A model generated the notes under the pieces. That model did no database searches. It was given only the letters and a program-made list of their open reading frames with translations, and was not told where the DNA came from. A program made the position numbers and the translations under genes. From assembly GCA_041399155.1 (NCBI GenBank), contig JAWKTI010000003.1, forward strand, positions 496,001 through 560,000: a stretch of 64,000 nt of DNA. The letters are read 5' to 3'. Positions 35,988-45,611 of this stretch are shown here, piece by piece; position 1 is the stretch's first letter; each line of letters starts with the position of its first letter. The DNA comes from Zavarzinella sp. Its GTDB lineage: Bacteria; Planctomycetota; Planctomycetia; Gemmatales; Gemmataceae.

Positions 35988-38900
35988 ATGTTACGATTTT
36001 TCGTTTCCGTAATATTTTTCCTCTCTTCTTCACAATTAATTTTTGCTGCGGATCAATATTATGTGATCCAGAATGCCACGGTGCATGTCGACAGTGCGAC
36101 AAACTTACTCACTGCTACGGTGGTGATTAAAAACGACAAAATTATTGCCGTACAGGAAAAAGGCATCGAAATCCCGCCTGGTGCCACGGTGATTGATGGC
36201 AAAGGAATGCATTTGTACGCCGGTTTCACCGATCTGGCGACGACGCGGGGCTTTTCTGTAGAAGCTCGCAAAAATATGATTGCTGCCGAAAGCCCACCAA
36301 ATACGGAAGAATCGGTGCTGGTGGCAACTAAGGCAGATCATGCCAAAGGACTAACACCAGAATTTGAAACCAGCCAGTTTCTGCTGCATGACGAAAAAGA
36401 GATCGCACCATGGCGTGAAGTGGGGATCACCAAACAGATGACCATCCCAACGGGTGGTTTCATCAGCGGGCAGGCGTGCCTGACGCAACTGGTTGAAGGT
36501 ACGCCACGGCAGGCATTACTTCAGCCGAAAACCGCAATGGTTGTTTCCTTCAGCACGATTCCTGGGTCTGATTATCCACGTGCCTTGATGGGTGTTTTTG
36601 CCCACTGTCGGCAGAAAATGTACGATGCCCTGTACTACGCCGAGCAATCCGTGGGTAACAATCGGCCCAAGTTTAACCCATTGTTAGACGCACTGCTACC
36701 ACCGCTGGGAATGAAGCAGGTGGTGATTTTTGATGCTGACAGCCGCGACGAAATCGAACGAGCGGTGCGATTTGCAGACGAATTTCGTCTTCGTCCAATC
36801 ATTCTGGGTGGGAAAGATGCCTGGAAACTTGCTGGCTTTCTTGCAGAGAAGAAAATTCCGGTTATTTTACGTATCCCCTATCCAGATAAGATCTTAGAGC
36901 AACCTAACCTGCCAGAACGTGCGGCACAGCAGCAGAAGGATGAACTACAGGAAACAATCGCTGGGTATCAAAAACTGGTGGCAAAAGGTGTGCCCGTGGC
37001 ACTTTCAACGGATGGCATCAGTGGTGAAAAAACCCAGAATCGCTGGGTGGAAAATCTGCAAAAACTGGTGAAAGCAGGTGCGGAACCAAAAGATGTATTA
37101 CAAAGTCTTACCCAAACTCCCGCACAGCTACTTGGCTTGGAAAAGTCTTATGGTCAGATCGCACCCGGTTTCACCGCAGACCTGGTTCTAATGGATGGCA
37201 AATGGTTCGAAAAAGACCACAAGGTGCGTGGGGTGTTCGTGGGTGGGAACTACACCGAATACGAAGTTTCTGATGACAAAAAGCCAGAACCCAGGAAAAA
37301 AGACCCCGTAGAGCCCAAAAAAGAAGAACCAAAGAAAGAAGTCAAAGAAACAAAGCAACTTCCCACCGAACTGGATGTAGACCGCACCCCCAAAATCAAA
37401 ACGGGTGGAAATGTGATCATCCGGAATGCCACAGTACTTACGGCAGCGAAACCTGCCACGTTGAAGAATGTGGATATTTTTGTCCAGAAAGGCAAAATCG
37501 TGGATATCGCCCCCACCAGTAACAAAACTGTTGCGGGTGCCACTGTGATTGATGCGAAAGGGATGTTTGTGATGCCTGGCATCATTGATACCCACGCCCA
37601 CTTCAGCATTGCGGGTGGGGTGAATGAATTTTCATTATCGGTGGTACCCGAAGTGCGGGTCAAGGATGTCATCAATTCCGATGAAATTGCGATCTATCGC
37701 AGCCTCGCAGGTGGGGTCACAGCCGCACGGCTGCTTCATGGCAGTGCCAACGTGATTGGTGGCCAGGATGCCGTGATCAAGCTGAAATACCAGCGATCTG
37801 CCAATGAACTGCTCATCGAAGATGCCCCACAAGGGGTAAAATTTGCTCTGGGCGAAAATGTGAAGCGATCCGAAGGCCGATTTCCCAACACCCGCCTGGG
37901 TGTCGAAGCGGTGCTGGTGCGTGCCTTTACCGAAGCCCAGCAATATCAGCAGCAATGGAAGGACTATGAGGATGCGAAAGGACGCTTACCCAAGCCACGC
38001 AAGGACTTACGGCTGGAAGCGCTGAGCGATATTCTTGAAGGAAAAATCAAGGTTCACTGCCACTGTTACCGTTCGGATGAAATCATCATGCTGTTGCGGG
38101 TGGCAGACCGATTTGGCATCAAAATCCAGTCGTTGCAGCACGTTCTGGAAGGCTACAAGGTGGCACCGGAAATCGCCGAACATGGGGCCAGTTGCTCGCT
38201 CTTTTCCGATTGGTGGGCGTATAAAATCGAGGCATTTGATGCAATTCCGTTCGCCACCGCGATGCTGCACCGGGCTGGCGTGGATGTCTGCCTGAAATCA
38301 GACAGCTCGGAACTGGTCCGCCACATGTATCAGGAGGCAGCCAAACTGATCAAGTATGGCAGCATGACCGAAGAGGAAGCTCTCAAGACAATCACGTACA
38401 ACGCAGCGAAACAACTGGGGCTGGAAAAACGGATTGGCAGCATCGAGGTGGGCAAAGATGCCGACCTGGCCATATTCAACGGCCACCCACTCAACGGCTT
38501 CAGTCGCTGTGAAATGACACTGGTAGAGGGGGAAGTTTATTTTCAGAATGCAGAAAAGCTGGTTCCGTTTGCTCCGGCAGCAATCAGCCCCACCAAACCC
38601 ACGCTGGCCAAGTTTCCGGAACTGCCAAAATCGGGCTCTTACCTGCTGAAAAATGTCGAACTGCACAATCCGGGTGCCAAGCCAATCACCACCGATGTGC
38701 GGATTGTGGCAGGGAAAATCGATGAAATTGGCACCAAACTGCCACAGAACAACGCCACGGTGCTGGAAGCGAAAGGCTATCGACTTTACCCAGGGATGAT
38801 CGACGCAGGCACGATTATTGGCCTGACCGAGATCGGCTCGGCAAAGGAAACACAGGATTTTGCGGAAAGCGGGGATTTTCAACCTGATATTCAGGCCGCG

Positions 38901-39857
38901 ACAGGCATCAATCCGGATTCGGAAATTATCCCCGTTACCCGCGCCAACGGTGTGCTGACCGTGGTCACCCGTCCCGCAGGTCCGGTGGTATCTGGCCAGG
39001 CCGCACTGATCAATCTGGAAGGCTGGGTTCCCAAAGAAATGGTGGTGGAAGGTCGCCTCGCACTGCACATCGACTATCCATCAGAGTTCAGCTTTCCGAT
39101 GTCGGATCCTTCCACCCCTTCGGTGGGGATGGCAGTGGCCAAAAAGATTCGGCAGGAAAAAATTCGCAAGCTGAAAGCACTCTTTGCGGCAGCAAAACGC
39201 TACCAGAGTGCCCGGCAGGCCGACCAGAAATACCCCACCGATCCACAACTGGAAGCGATGCTGCCCTACATTACTGGTCAGAAACCAGTGATTGTCACCG
39301 CAGATCGTGAAAATGATATTCGCGAGGCACTGGCACTGGCGAAAGAAATGCCCTTCAAAATGATCCTCAGTGGGGGCACCGATGCCTGGAAAGTGGCTGA
39401 TGAACTGAAAAAACAGGACGTTCCAGTGATCATTGGCCCGGTGATGACCCTGCCACGCCGACCATACGATCCCTTTGATGCACCTTATGCCAATGCGGCA
39501 AAACTGCATAAAGCGGGCGTAATGTTCTGTATCCGCAGCAGTGGCGGCACCAACACACGGAACCTGCCGTACGAAACAGCGATGGCAGTATCCTACGGCT
39601 TACCACCTGAAGTGGCGTTACAGGCAATCACGATCAATCCCGCCACCATTCTGGGAGTTGCCGATCGCCTGGGTTCGATAGAAACCGGCAAAATGGCCAA
39701 CCTGGTTCTGACCAATGGCGATATTCTCCAACCCAGCACGCAGGTGATTGGGTTGTTCATCAATGGCAAGCCACTACCACCCACCAGTAAACACACCGAG
39801 CTGTACGAGAAATACACCCGCCGACTGGAAGAATATCTCAATCAGAAAAACCGCTGA
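35988..39857 (+). CDS. Triple amidohydrolase-domain exported protein
   Basis: A 1289-residue protein with a signal peptide (1-20, ending LIFA). Three amidohydrolase-like modules follow. Module 1 (about 25-430) has lost the HxH motif (GFTDLATT at that place). A charged Lys/Pro/Glu linker spans about 425-460. Module 2 (about 470-865) retains the metal site with DTHAHF near residue 534, KVHCHCYR, and a later His and Asp. Module 3 (about 880-1289) again lacks HxH (GMIDAGTIIG). Modules 1 and 3 share the AGxxADLVL-like and VVxxPYETAM-like ends. Related single-domain proteins hydrolyse dipeptides and cyclic amides. Periplasmic by inference. Confidence 0.85.
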   Translation: MLRFFVSVIFFLSSSQLIFAADQYYVIQNATVHVDSATNLLTATVVIKNDKIIAVQEKGIEIPPGATVIDGKGMHLYAGFTDLATTRGFSVEARKNMIAAESPPNTEESVLVATKADHAKGLTPEFETSQFLLHDEKEIAPWREVGITKQMTIPTGGFISGQACLTQLVEGTPRQALLQPKTAMVVSFSTIPGSDYPRALMGVFAHCRQKMYDALYYAEQSVGNNRPKFNPLLDALLPPLGMKQVVIFDADSRDEIERAVRFADEFRLRPIILGGKDAWKLAGFLAEKKIPVILRIPYPDKILEQPNLPERAAQQQKDELQETIAGYQKLVAKGVPVALSTDGISGEKTQNRWVENLQKLVKAGAEPKDVLQSLTQTPAQLLGLEKSYGQIAPGFTADLVLMDGKWFEKDHKVRGVFVGGNYTEYEVSDDKKPEPRKKDPVEPKKEEPKKEVKETKQLPTELDVDRTPKIKTGGNVIIRNATVLTAAKPATLKNVDIFVQKGKIVDIAPTSNKTVAGATVIDAKGMFVMPGIIDTHAHFSIAGGVNEFSLSVVPEVRVKDVINSDEIAIYRSLAGGVTAARLLHGSANVIGGQDAVIKLKYQRSANELLIEDAPQGVKFALGENVKRSEGRFPNTRLGVEAVLVRAFTEAQQYQQQWKDYEDAKGRLPKPRKDLRLEALSDILEGKIKVHCHCYRSDEIIMLLRVADRFGIKIQSLQHVLEGYKVAPEIAEHGASCSLFSDWWAYKIEAFDAIPFATAMLHRAGVDVCLKSDSSELVRHMYQEAAKLIKYGSMTEEEALKTITYNAAKQLGLEKRIGSIEVGKDADLAIFNGHPLNGFSRCEMTLVEGEVYFQNAEKLVPFAPAAISPTKPTLAKFPELPKSGSYLLKNVELHNPGAKPITTDVRIVAGKIDEIGTKLPQNNATVLEAKGYRLYPGMIDAGTIIGLTEIGSAKETQDFAESGDFQPDIQAATGINPDSEIIPVTRANGVLTVVTRPAGPVVSGQAALINLEGWVPKEMVVEGRLALHIDYPSEFSFPMSDPSTPSVGMAVAKKIRQEKIRKLKALFAAAKRYQSARQADQKYPTDPQLEAMLPYITGQKPVIVTADRENDIREALALAKEMPFKMILSGGTDAWKVADELKKQDVPVIIGPVMTLPRRPYDPFDAPYANAAKLHKAGVMFCIRSSGGTNTRNLPYETAMAVSYGLPPEVALQAITINPATILGVADRLGSIETGKMANLVLTNGDILQPSTQVIGLFINGKPLPPTSKHTELYEKYTRRLEEYLNQKNR

Positions 39858-40052
39858 TCACTTATCAGCAGAAACATTGTGGCGAAGATGAACCAGTATC
39901 TTTTCACAGAATGTCTGTAAATATCCATTTTCAATGTAGCAAATGCTGAAAGTTCTGGACTATTAAAATCTTCATTCTGAAATTTTTGGAATCTCCTGAA
40001 TAAGCTGTGTTAGTAGGATAAGCGTTATTAAATTTTGCACAAATTTCTGACA

Positions 40053-41597
40053 ATGAAGAAAATATTTCGGTATAAGTGGCAAATCCTTGCCGTTTTTGTC
40101 GTGCTATTTGCTCTGTGGTATTTCTGGCCTGCACGTTACAAGCGGACTATCAGTTACGAGACGACCCGCCTTACCACGCCGGTAGATGAATTGGGCTATC
40201 TGGATTACGAAACATTTGTGAATGAAATGTTGAAGGGGGATATCAAGCCTGAAGAAAATGCAATGGTTCTGTTAGTGCAGGCAATCGGCCCAAAACCTGA
40301 AGGATCGACGGTGCCGCCGGATTACTATCAGTGGTTGGAAATCGCCGAGCCAGAAGAAAACGACACAACTCTGACGCACTTTACCATTCCTGATCCTGTT
40401 AACCCGAATAAAACTTTAAACAAATTGCCAGAAGAGTGCGGTCAACCCTGGGCAGCAGAAGATTATCCCGAAGTAGCTGAATATCTGAAAGCTAGTCAGC
40501 CCGCGCTTCAAATGATTGCAGATGCAATTCGCCGGCCAAAGTTTTTTAATCCACTAGTTAACCATAAAGTACCCGGCAAGCACGTCAGCCTGATGAATGC
40601 ACTGTTGGCATTCAGCCAAAGGACACGCGGAGCAGGACTTGTTCTGCAGGCCAGAGCAATGAATGCAATCGCAGAATTGCGGTTTGAAGATGCCTGGCGG
40701 GATATTTATGCGATTCAACGCCTGGGTAGGCTATTGCAAACCAATCCTAGTTGCCTCGTTGAACAATTGGTAGGTATTGCCATCGAGAATACTGCACTCG
40801 AGAGCTATCAGATACTGCTCACACATACTGATTGGAATGCCGAACAAATCCATGCCAAAACAGAAATGTTTCAGCGACTTCCAGCACCTGCTTCTACGGC
40901 AACGATAATGAATCGCTCCGAACGTTGTGTGATGCTTGATATTGTCCAGGAATTTTATGTGGAAGGTTTTCTTGCAGGAACTGATCAATTTGATCTGAAA
41001 CTATTTCCCAGAATGCTTTCACGATCAATTGATTTCGATGTGATTTTACGCAAAATCAATACAACCTATGACAAACTGGAGCAGATTACTGATCTCCAGG
41101 ATTATGAAGAAAAACATAAATGGTGCGATTCATTTATTGTCTTACTGCGACAGGCTCATCAGGACCGCATGAGTTCCTTCTTTCTTGGGATCGAATCACG
41201 TTCTGAAGCAGTTGCAGACATGCTGTTGAAGTTGTTTTTACCTGCATTCAGCAAGGTAGACGATGCTGCACATCGCTGTAAGATGCAGGCACGGAATATT
41301 GAAATTGCGTTTGCACTTGCTGAATGCAATGCCCGTACTGGAAATTATCCCGATACTCTTGCAGAATTAAAGCTTCCCCCAGAGAAATTACTTGATGCAT
41401 ACAATGGCAAGCAACTTCGTTACCAGCTTTGGTTTGAAGGATACATCCTTTATTCCCCCGGTGTGAATGATGCACTGATTCAGATGCTGCAAGTTGAACT
41501 GGAAGAACCAAACCAGAATATTATCAATCCTGAAATGAAGATTTTTCGATCCACCTTTGTACGGATACCGTGGGTACCCAAACCTTTTCAGAAATAA
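40053..41597 (+). CDS. Hypothetical membrane-anchored protein
   Basis: About 514 residues with an N-terminal membrane anchor (ILAVFVVLFALWYFW, residues 10-24) and an otherwise soluble, largely helical body (LVLQARAMNAIAELRFEDAWRDIYAIQRLGRLL, CNARTGNYPDTLAELKLPPEKLLDAYNGKQLRY). The second segment resembles the type IV pilin/DUF1559-neighbour type seen in planctomycete secreted proteins, but I cannot assign a family. ATG 40053 is preferred to TTG 40035. No obvious partner. Confidence 0.7.
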   Translation: MKKIFRYKWQILAVFVVLFALWYFWPARYKRTISYETTRLTTPVDELGYLDYETFVNEMLKGDIKPEENAMVLLVQAIGPKPEGSTVPPDYYQWLEIAEPEENDTTLTHFTIPDPVNPNKTLNKLPEECGQPWAAEDYPEVAEYLKASQPALQMIADAIRRPKFFNPLVNHKVPGKHVSLMNALLAFSQRTRGAGLVLQARAMNAIAELRFEDAWRDIYAIQRLGRLLQTNPSCLVEQLVGIAIENTALESYQILLTHTDWNAEQIHAKTEMFQRLPAPASTATIMNRSERCVMLDIVQEFYVEGFLAGTDQFDLKLFPRMLSRSIDFDVILRKINTTYDKLEQITDLQDYEEKHKWCDSFIVLLRQAHQDRMSSFFLGIESRSEAVADMLLKLFLPAFSKVDDAAHRCKMQARNIEIAFALAECNARTGNYPDTLAELKLPPEKLLDAYNGKQLRYQLWFEGYILYSPGVNDALIQMLQVELEEPNQNIINPEMKIFRSTFVRIPWVPKPFQK

Positions 41598-41628
41598 ATT
41601 CTATTAGAGATTTTCAGCATTTTAATGT

Positions 41629-41839
41629 CCCACTTTCAATTGCTTTACATGACATCTATTCGCCGAAACCAGCTTTTTCCGCCATTTCGTAAAAATGTGC
41701 AAAATAGTCGCTCAATTCAGCCTGTCATTTGGATATATAATTACCGTTCGTGCGTTGGTAGCGCACAGATTCTTCCGAATGTACTCAATCGTGAAGGATT
41801 TTCTTCTCCCTGGATGTAGGTGTTTGTGATGAAACAATT
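41629..41839 (+). repeat. Duplicated sulfatase leader, upstream copy
   Basis: 211 bp nearly identical to 43329-43543, the region just before and including the first codons of the sulfatase gene at 43533. This copy keeps the start codon and ATG AAA CAA TTA, then TTG AAG TAG, so it encodes only a six-residue peptide. Together the two copies bracket the toxin/immunity relics. Confidence 0.88.
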
Positions 41840-41892
41840 ATTGAAGTAGTGTTCATAAAATAGTTAACTAGTAGTTCTATAAGAAGACAAAG

Positions 41893-42189
41893 ATGATTAA
41901 ACCAGATCAAAATTTAATAATTCGGCTCAGAAAAATGGCAGTTAATGAGACTACCATTTGTAAGTTAATTGATGAGATTCGCAGCTTTCTTGGAACAAAT
42001 GATGGCTTGGCTCTTGTTGTAGATCGTTACTTTTGTGAAGCATTCCATCTGCCACTTGGTGAAGTCCGCGTGATAGAAGGAAGTGAATGTTTTGGACTTA
42101 GTCTATATACACACGAAGAAATAGATCGCATAATACTACCTAGAATTGCACAAACAAAGCATCTTTGGAGCGTCGGAATTGGAAATTAG
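41893..42189 (+). CDS. Small protein, possibly an orphan immunity protein
   Basis: A 98-residue alpha/beta protein (LIDEIRSFLGTNDGLALVVDRYFCEAFHLP, then VIEGSECFGLSLYTHEEIDRI). I recognise no family. Size, composition and position just ahead of a displaced toxin tip are those of polymorphic-toxin immunity genes; its own toxin would have been lost. A weak AGAAGAC ribosome site lies ahead of ATG 41893. Confidence 0.5.
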   Translation: MIKPDQNLIIRLRKMAVNETTICKLIDEIRSFLGTNDGLALVVDRYFCEAFHLPLGEVRVIEGSECFGLSLYTHEEIDRIILPRIAQTKHLWSVGIGN

Positions 42190-42220
42190 TTGCGTCTTCA
42201 CAATAGTTAAAAACTTTTAA

Positions 42221-42739
42221 ACGCACTGTTCATGTCCGAGTACGATTATCAGTGCGGGAACGAGTCCGAAAAGTAGTACCACACCGACACCTGCTGGCGA
42301 ACCTTCCCCAGGGTTGCCAAAAGCAGATCCCGAAGGTGTTACCGTCGGCACTGGTGCCCCACCGAAAGCAGGTACTGGTGAAAACCCTCTCCCATCACCA
42401 AAGCCAGTAGAGCCAGTAAAGCCAGCAGAGCCCACTCCACCTGGCGGAAGCAATTCTTTACCAGGGACCACGCGCATACAGACTGGTAAATGGGGGAAAG
42501 GTTCATATGAATCAGCAGAAGCTTCGCTCAAAGATCACTTTTTAAGGCATGGTGATGAAGTTGGTGCTTCCGATATACAACAGTATTTGAGAAAGGCAGA
42601 AGGTTTTGCACAGAATCTTAAGGGAGCTACTAAGAGCTGTGTCGATGGTGCAACCCCTGGAGTTACGCGATACAAGAAAAATGGAAAATATATTGATATT
42701 GATGCTGAAGGAAATATCATTTCATTTAGTAAACAGTAA
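42221..42739 (+). pseudogene. Displaced polymorphic-toxin C-terminal tip
   Basis: An open frame without an ATG start (reading SAGTSPKSSTTPTPAGEP from 42251) contains a Pro/Gly-rich linker and then a compact domain: LKDHFLRHGDEVGASDIQQYL, RKAEGFAQNL, GVTRYKKNGKYIDIDAEG and SFSKQ. The HF-x-x-H, YL, GVTRYK and DIDAEG layout is that of C-terminal RNase-type toxin tips in Rhs/CDI-like proteins. The linker recurs at 43190-43290. The carrier core is missing, so this is an orphan tip. The toxin call is from pattern memory and not certain. Confidence 0.6.
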
Positions 42740-42752
42740 ATCGGAGTGTTGA

Positions 42753-43061
42753 ATGGATGGCGTCAGAAGAATTGATCGACTAGTTGCTGAATTTAGCGTT
42801 TGGTTAGATGATTCGTTTCCATTCGCTAAGATAAAAGTAAAGGTGTTTGAAAGAAATCCTAACAATTTAATTGCAACTGCTAACATTGCTGTACGAAATC
42901 TTCATACTAGAGAACCAGAATACTTATCAGGGTTAGGTGAGACGATAGAAGAAGCAACTGACGATCTTCTATTACGCTTCGTGTCTGAAGCTCGTGAACA
43001 CACTCCCTCAACTGGTTTGACCGAAGATGATTTCGAATGGTCCTGCCACGAAGATTTCTAG
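42753..43061 (+). CDS. Putative immunity protein for the displaced toxin tip
   Basis: A 102-residue acidic protein (FSVWLDDSFPFAKIKVKVFE, TANIAVRNLHTREPEYLSGLGETIEEATDDLLLRF, DDFEWSCHEDF). It starts 13 bp after the toxin-tip stop, with TCGGAGTG as ribosome site, the standard toxin-immunity layout. No named family recognised. Confidence 0.6.
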   Translation: MDGVRRIDRLVAEFSVWLDDSFPFAKIKVKVFERNPNNLIATANIAVRNLHTREPEYLSGLGETIEEATDDLLLRFVSEAREHTPSTGLTEDDFEWSCHEDF

Positions 43062-43315
43062 CTGTGAATTTGCACAGCAACTTACTTTCACTGCTATTTC
43101 ATATCGCACATGCATGGCATCCTGGGCAGGCAAGCTCCTGCCATCAACGCAAGCCGGAAACGGTTCGATCAATCCAGGGGGTAGTGCGGGAACGAGCCCG
43201 AAAAATAGTCCCCGCACCCCCTCAGGTGAACCTGCACCTGGATTGCCAAAAGCAGATCCAGAAGATTTTACTGTGGGCAGTGGAGCTATTGAGAGACACA
43301 GTACATTTCTTTGAA
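43062..43315 (+). pseudogene. Second displaced toxin linker, toxin domain lost
   Basis: After the immunity gene a frame reads CMASWAGKLLPSTQAGNGSI, then GSAGTSPKNSPRTPSGEP and LPKADPEDFTVGSGAIERH to a stop at 43315. The middle matches the linker at 42251-42360 at about 80 percent. No toxin domain follows; the sequence runs into the duplicated sulfatase leader. It is the stump of another cassette. Confidence 0.6.
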
Positions 43316-43328
43316 CGCAATCGATGGG

Positions 43329-43543
43329 CCCACTTTCAATTGCTTTACATATCATCTATTCGCCGAAACCAGCTTTTTTCCACCATTTCGCAAAAATGTG
43401 CAAAATTGTCGCTCAATTGAGCCTGTCATTTGGATATATATAATTAGCGTTCGTGCGTTGGTAATGAACAGATTCTTCCGAATGTACTCAATCATGAAGG
43501 ATCATTCTTCTCCCTGGATGTAGGTGTTTGTGATGAAACAATT
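43329..43543 (+). repeat. Sulfatase leader, second copy
   Basis: The downstream copy of the 211-bp repeat at 41629. It contains the functional leader of the sulfatase gene: the shared GGATGTAGGTG before the start codon and the first codons ATG AAA CAA TT. It probably includes the promoter. Confidence 0.85.
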
Positions 43544-45002
43544 CTGGATACTATCTGCCTTGCTGGCTGTGGTACCGCAGTTACCTGGTGCGGAGCCGCA
43601 GAAATATAACGTGCTGTTTATCATGGCAGACGATCTGCGACCGGAACTGGGCTGTTTTGGTGCACCAGTGAAGTCGCCCAACATCGATGCACTGGCCAAT
43701 CGTGGGACGGCATTTTCACGGGCTTACTGCCAGCAGGCGGTCTGCAATCCGTCGCGTGTATCAATATTGTCCAGCCGCAGGCTCGATACACTGCAGATCT
43801 ACGACCTGCCCACCAATCTTCGCAAAAAGCACCCCAACATTGTGACGTTGCCACAATATTTCAAAGAACAGGGATATTACACCGAACGGGTGGGCAAAAT
43901 CTTTCACGTGGGCCACGGCAATACAGACGATCCCACCTCCTGGTCGGCCAATCGCAACTGGAAGCAGGCCCCACGGTTCGGACCGGATGGGCAAAAACTT
44001 CTCAATAAGCTGGTGCAGGATGCCATGGCGAAGAACCCGGGTGTCAAACGCAGCGATCTGAAGGTTCGTGGGCTGCCTTACGAGGCACCCGATGTGGCCG
44101 ACGACCAGCTTGCAGATGGCAGCATCGCCACGAATGCCATCAAAATCATGAATGAGGTGCAGGACAAGCCATTTTTTCTGGCAGTGGGCTTTCTGAATCC
44201 GCACTTACCGTTCGTTGCACCGAAAAAGTACTGGGATCTGTATGATCCTGCAAGCATTGAACTGGCAAAAAATCCGCAGGCACCTGAAGGTGCACCCAAA
44301 TACGCTCCTCACACTTCTGGTGAGTTGCGTGCGTACCACAATATTCCCGCGAAAGGCCCACTTTCGGACGAGCAGGCACGGCACATGATCCACGGCTATC
44401 GTGCCGCAGTCAGTTACATGGATGCCCAGGTGGGGCGATTGCTGGCCGAACTGGATCGGTTAAAGTTACGCGACAAAACCATCGTGGTGCTGCTGGGAGA
44501 CCATGGTTGGTTTCTGGGCGAACACGGCATGTGGTGCAAGCATGCCAATTATGAAGAGGCGACACGCACCCCACTGATTATTTCGATACCCGGTCAGAAA
44601 TCAGCGAAAAGTAATGCTCTGGTGGAGTTTGTCGACATTTACCCCAGCCTGGTGGAGGCTTGCGGCTTGCCCAAGCGAGATGATCTGGAAGGAACCAGTT
44701 TCCTGCCGCTGGTGAAAAATCCCACGCAGCCATGGAAGCAAGCGGCCTTTCACTTGTACCCACGCCAGATTCCGGGGCAGGGTGCGGGTATGGGGCGTGC
44801 AATCCGCACAGATCAGTTTCGGCTGGTAGAATGGACCGCACGTGGAAAGGATTTTGTAGAGTACGAACTGTACGATCTCAAAAACGATCCTGGTGAAAAC
44901 AAAAACCTGGCAAAAGACCCACAATTCGAAAAACAGTTGCTGGAACTTCGCAAATTGCTGCACGCAGGCCCCACCAAGTGGGGCGTGAGTAAGATTCAAT
45001 AA
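43533..45002 (+). CDS. Sulfatase (iduronate-2-sulfatase-like)
   Basis: The 489-residue exported sulfatase has a signal peptide (1-21), FIMADDLRPELG (metal Asp33/Asp34) and the formylglycine signature C71-N-P-S-R. The RRLDTLQIYDL, VGKIFHVGHGN and LLGDHGWFLGEHGMWCKH segments match iduronate-2-sulfatase-type enzymes. ATG 43533 is chosen over the GTG at 43524. The leader is duplicated at 41629. The next gene follows after 35 bp. Substrate is probably a sulfated polysaccharide. Confidence 0.93.
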   Translation: MKQFWILSALLAVVPQLPGAEPQKYNVLFIMADDLRPELGCFGAPVKSPNIDALANRGTAFSRAYCQQAVCNPSRVSILSSRRLDTLQIYDLPTNLRKKHPNIVTLPQYFKEQGYYTERVGKIFHVGHGNTDDPTSWSANRNWKQAPRFGPDGQKLLNKLVQDAMAKNPGVKRSDLKVRGLPYEAPDVADDQLADGSIATNAIKIMNEVQDKPFFLAVGFLNPHLPFVAPKKYWDLYDPASIELAKNPQAPEGAPKYAPHTSGELRAYHNIPAKGPLSDEQARHMIHGYRAAVSYMDAQVGRLLAELDRLKLRDKTIVVLLGDHGWFLGEHGMWCKHANYEEATRTPLIISIPGQKSAKSNALVEFVDIYPSLVEACGLPKRDDLEGTSFLPLVKNPTQPWKQAAFHLYPRQIPGQGAGMGRAIRTDQFRLVEWTARGKDFVEYELYDLKNDPGENKNLAKDPQFEKQLLELRKLLHAGPTKWGVSKIQ

Positions 45003-45037
45003 AGCTGGAATTGTTCTGAAAGTAGAGAAGACACCTG

Positions 45038-45595
45038 ATGCGTTACATCATTGTGGACCTGGAAGCCACTTGTTGGGAGAATGTTCGGGATTTTGACCGC
45101 ATGGAAATAATCGAAATCGGTGCTGTGGAACTGCTGGCAGCCGACGAGCCACCAGCCCGGGAATTCAATCGGTTTGTCTGTCCTGTAGTCGAGCGAGAAT
45201 TGAGTGAGTTCTGCCGCCAACTGACAAGCATCGAACAGAACGATGTAGATGCCGCTGATGGTTTCTGGGCTGTCTTCACCGAATTCTTAGAGTGGATCGG
45301 CGAAGAACCATTCTACTTGTGCTCCTGGGGTGGGTATGATCTCAGTCAATTCCGCATTGATTGCCGTCGACATGGATTGACGTTTCCGCCGTCATTCGAA
45401 CGACACATCAATCTCAAGAAAGAATTTGCTCGGCTGATGAGCGTCAAAGTGTGCGGGATGGAACGGGCGTTGGCTCATGCCGGGTTGCCATTAGAAGGTA
45501 CCCACCACCGTGGCATCGATGATGCTCGAAATATTGCAAAGTTGGCGGCTCTGGTACTGCCTTCGCTTGAGTCATCAGGCGACATATCCGTCTAG
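45038..45595 (+). CDS. DEDDh 3'-5' exonuclease-like protein
   Basis: A 185-residue RNase T/ERI1-type exonuclease fold. Catalytic residues visible: Asp7 and Glu9 (VDLEATCWE), Asp101 (SWGGYDLSQF), His157 and Asp162 (HHRGIDDARNIA). The CWE after the first motif is typical of the ERI1/KapD-like group, which trims structured RNA or DNA ends. AGAGAAG precedes ATG 45038. It is 35 bp after the sulfatase and ends 16 bp before the convergent TPR gene. Confidence 0.88.
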   Translation: MRYIIVDLEATCWENVRDFDRMEIIEIGAVELLAADEPPAREFNRFVCPVVERELSEFCRQLTSIEQNDVDAADGFWAVFTEFLEWIGEEPFYLCSWGGYDLSQFRIDCRRHGLTFPPSFERHINLKKEFARLMSVKVCGMERALAHAGLPLEGTHHRGIDDARNIAKLAALVLPSLESSGDISV

Positions 45596-45611
45596 AATTA
45601 ACAGGATTAGA

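Noticed and set aside
38298..39068. Reverse open frame of 256 codons inside the amidohydrolase gene
   Set aside because: Antisense to a coherent 1289-residue protein; composition is atypical (His, Phe, Cys rich).
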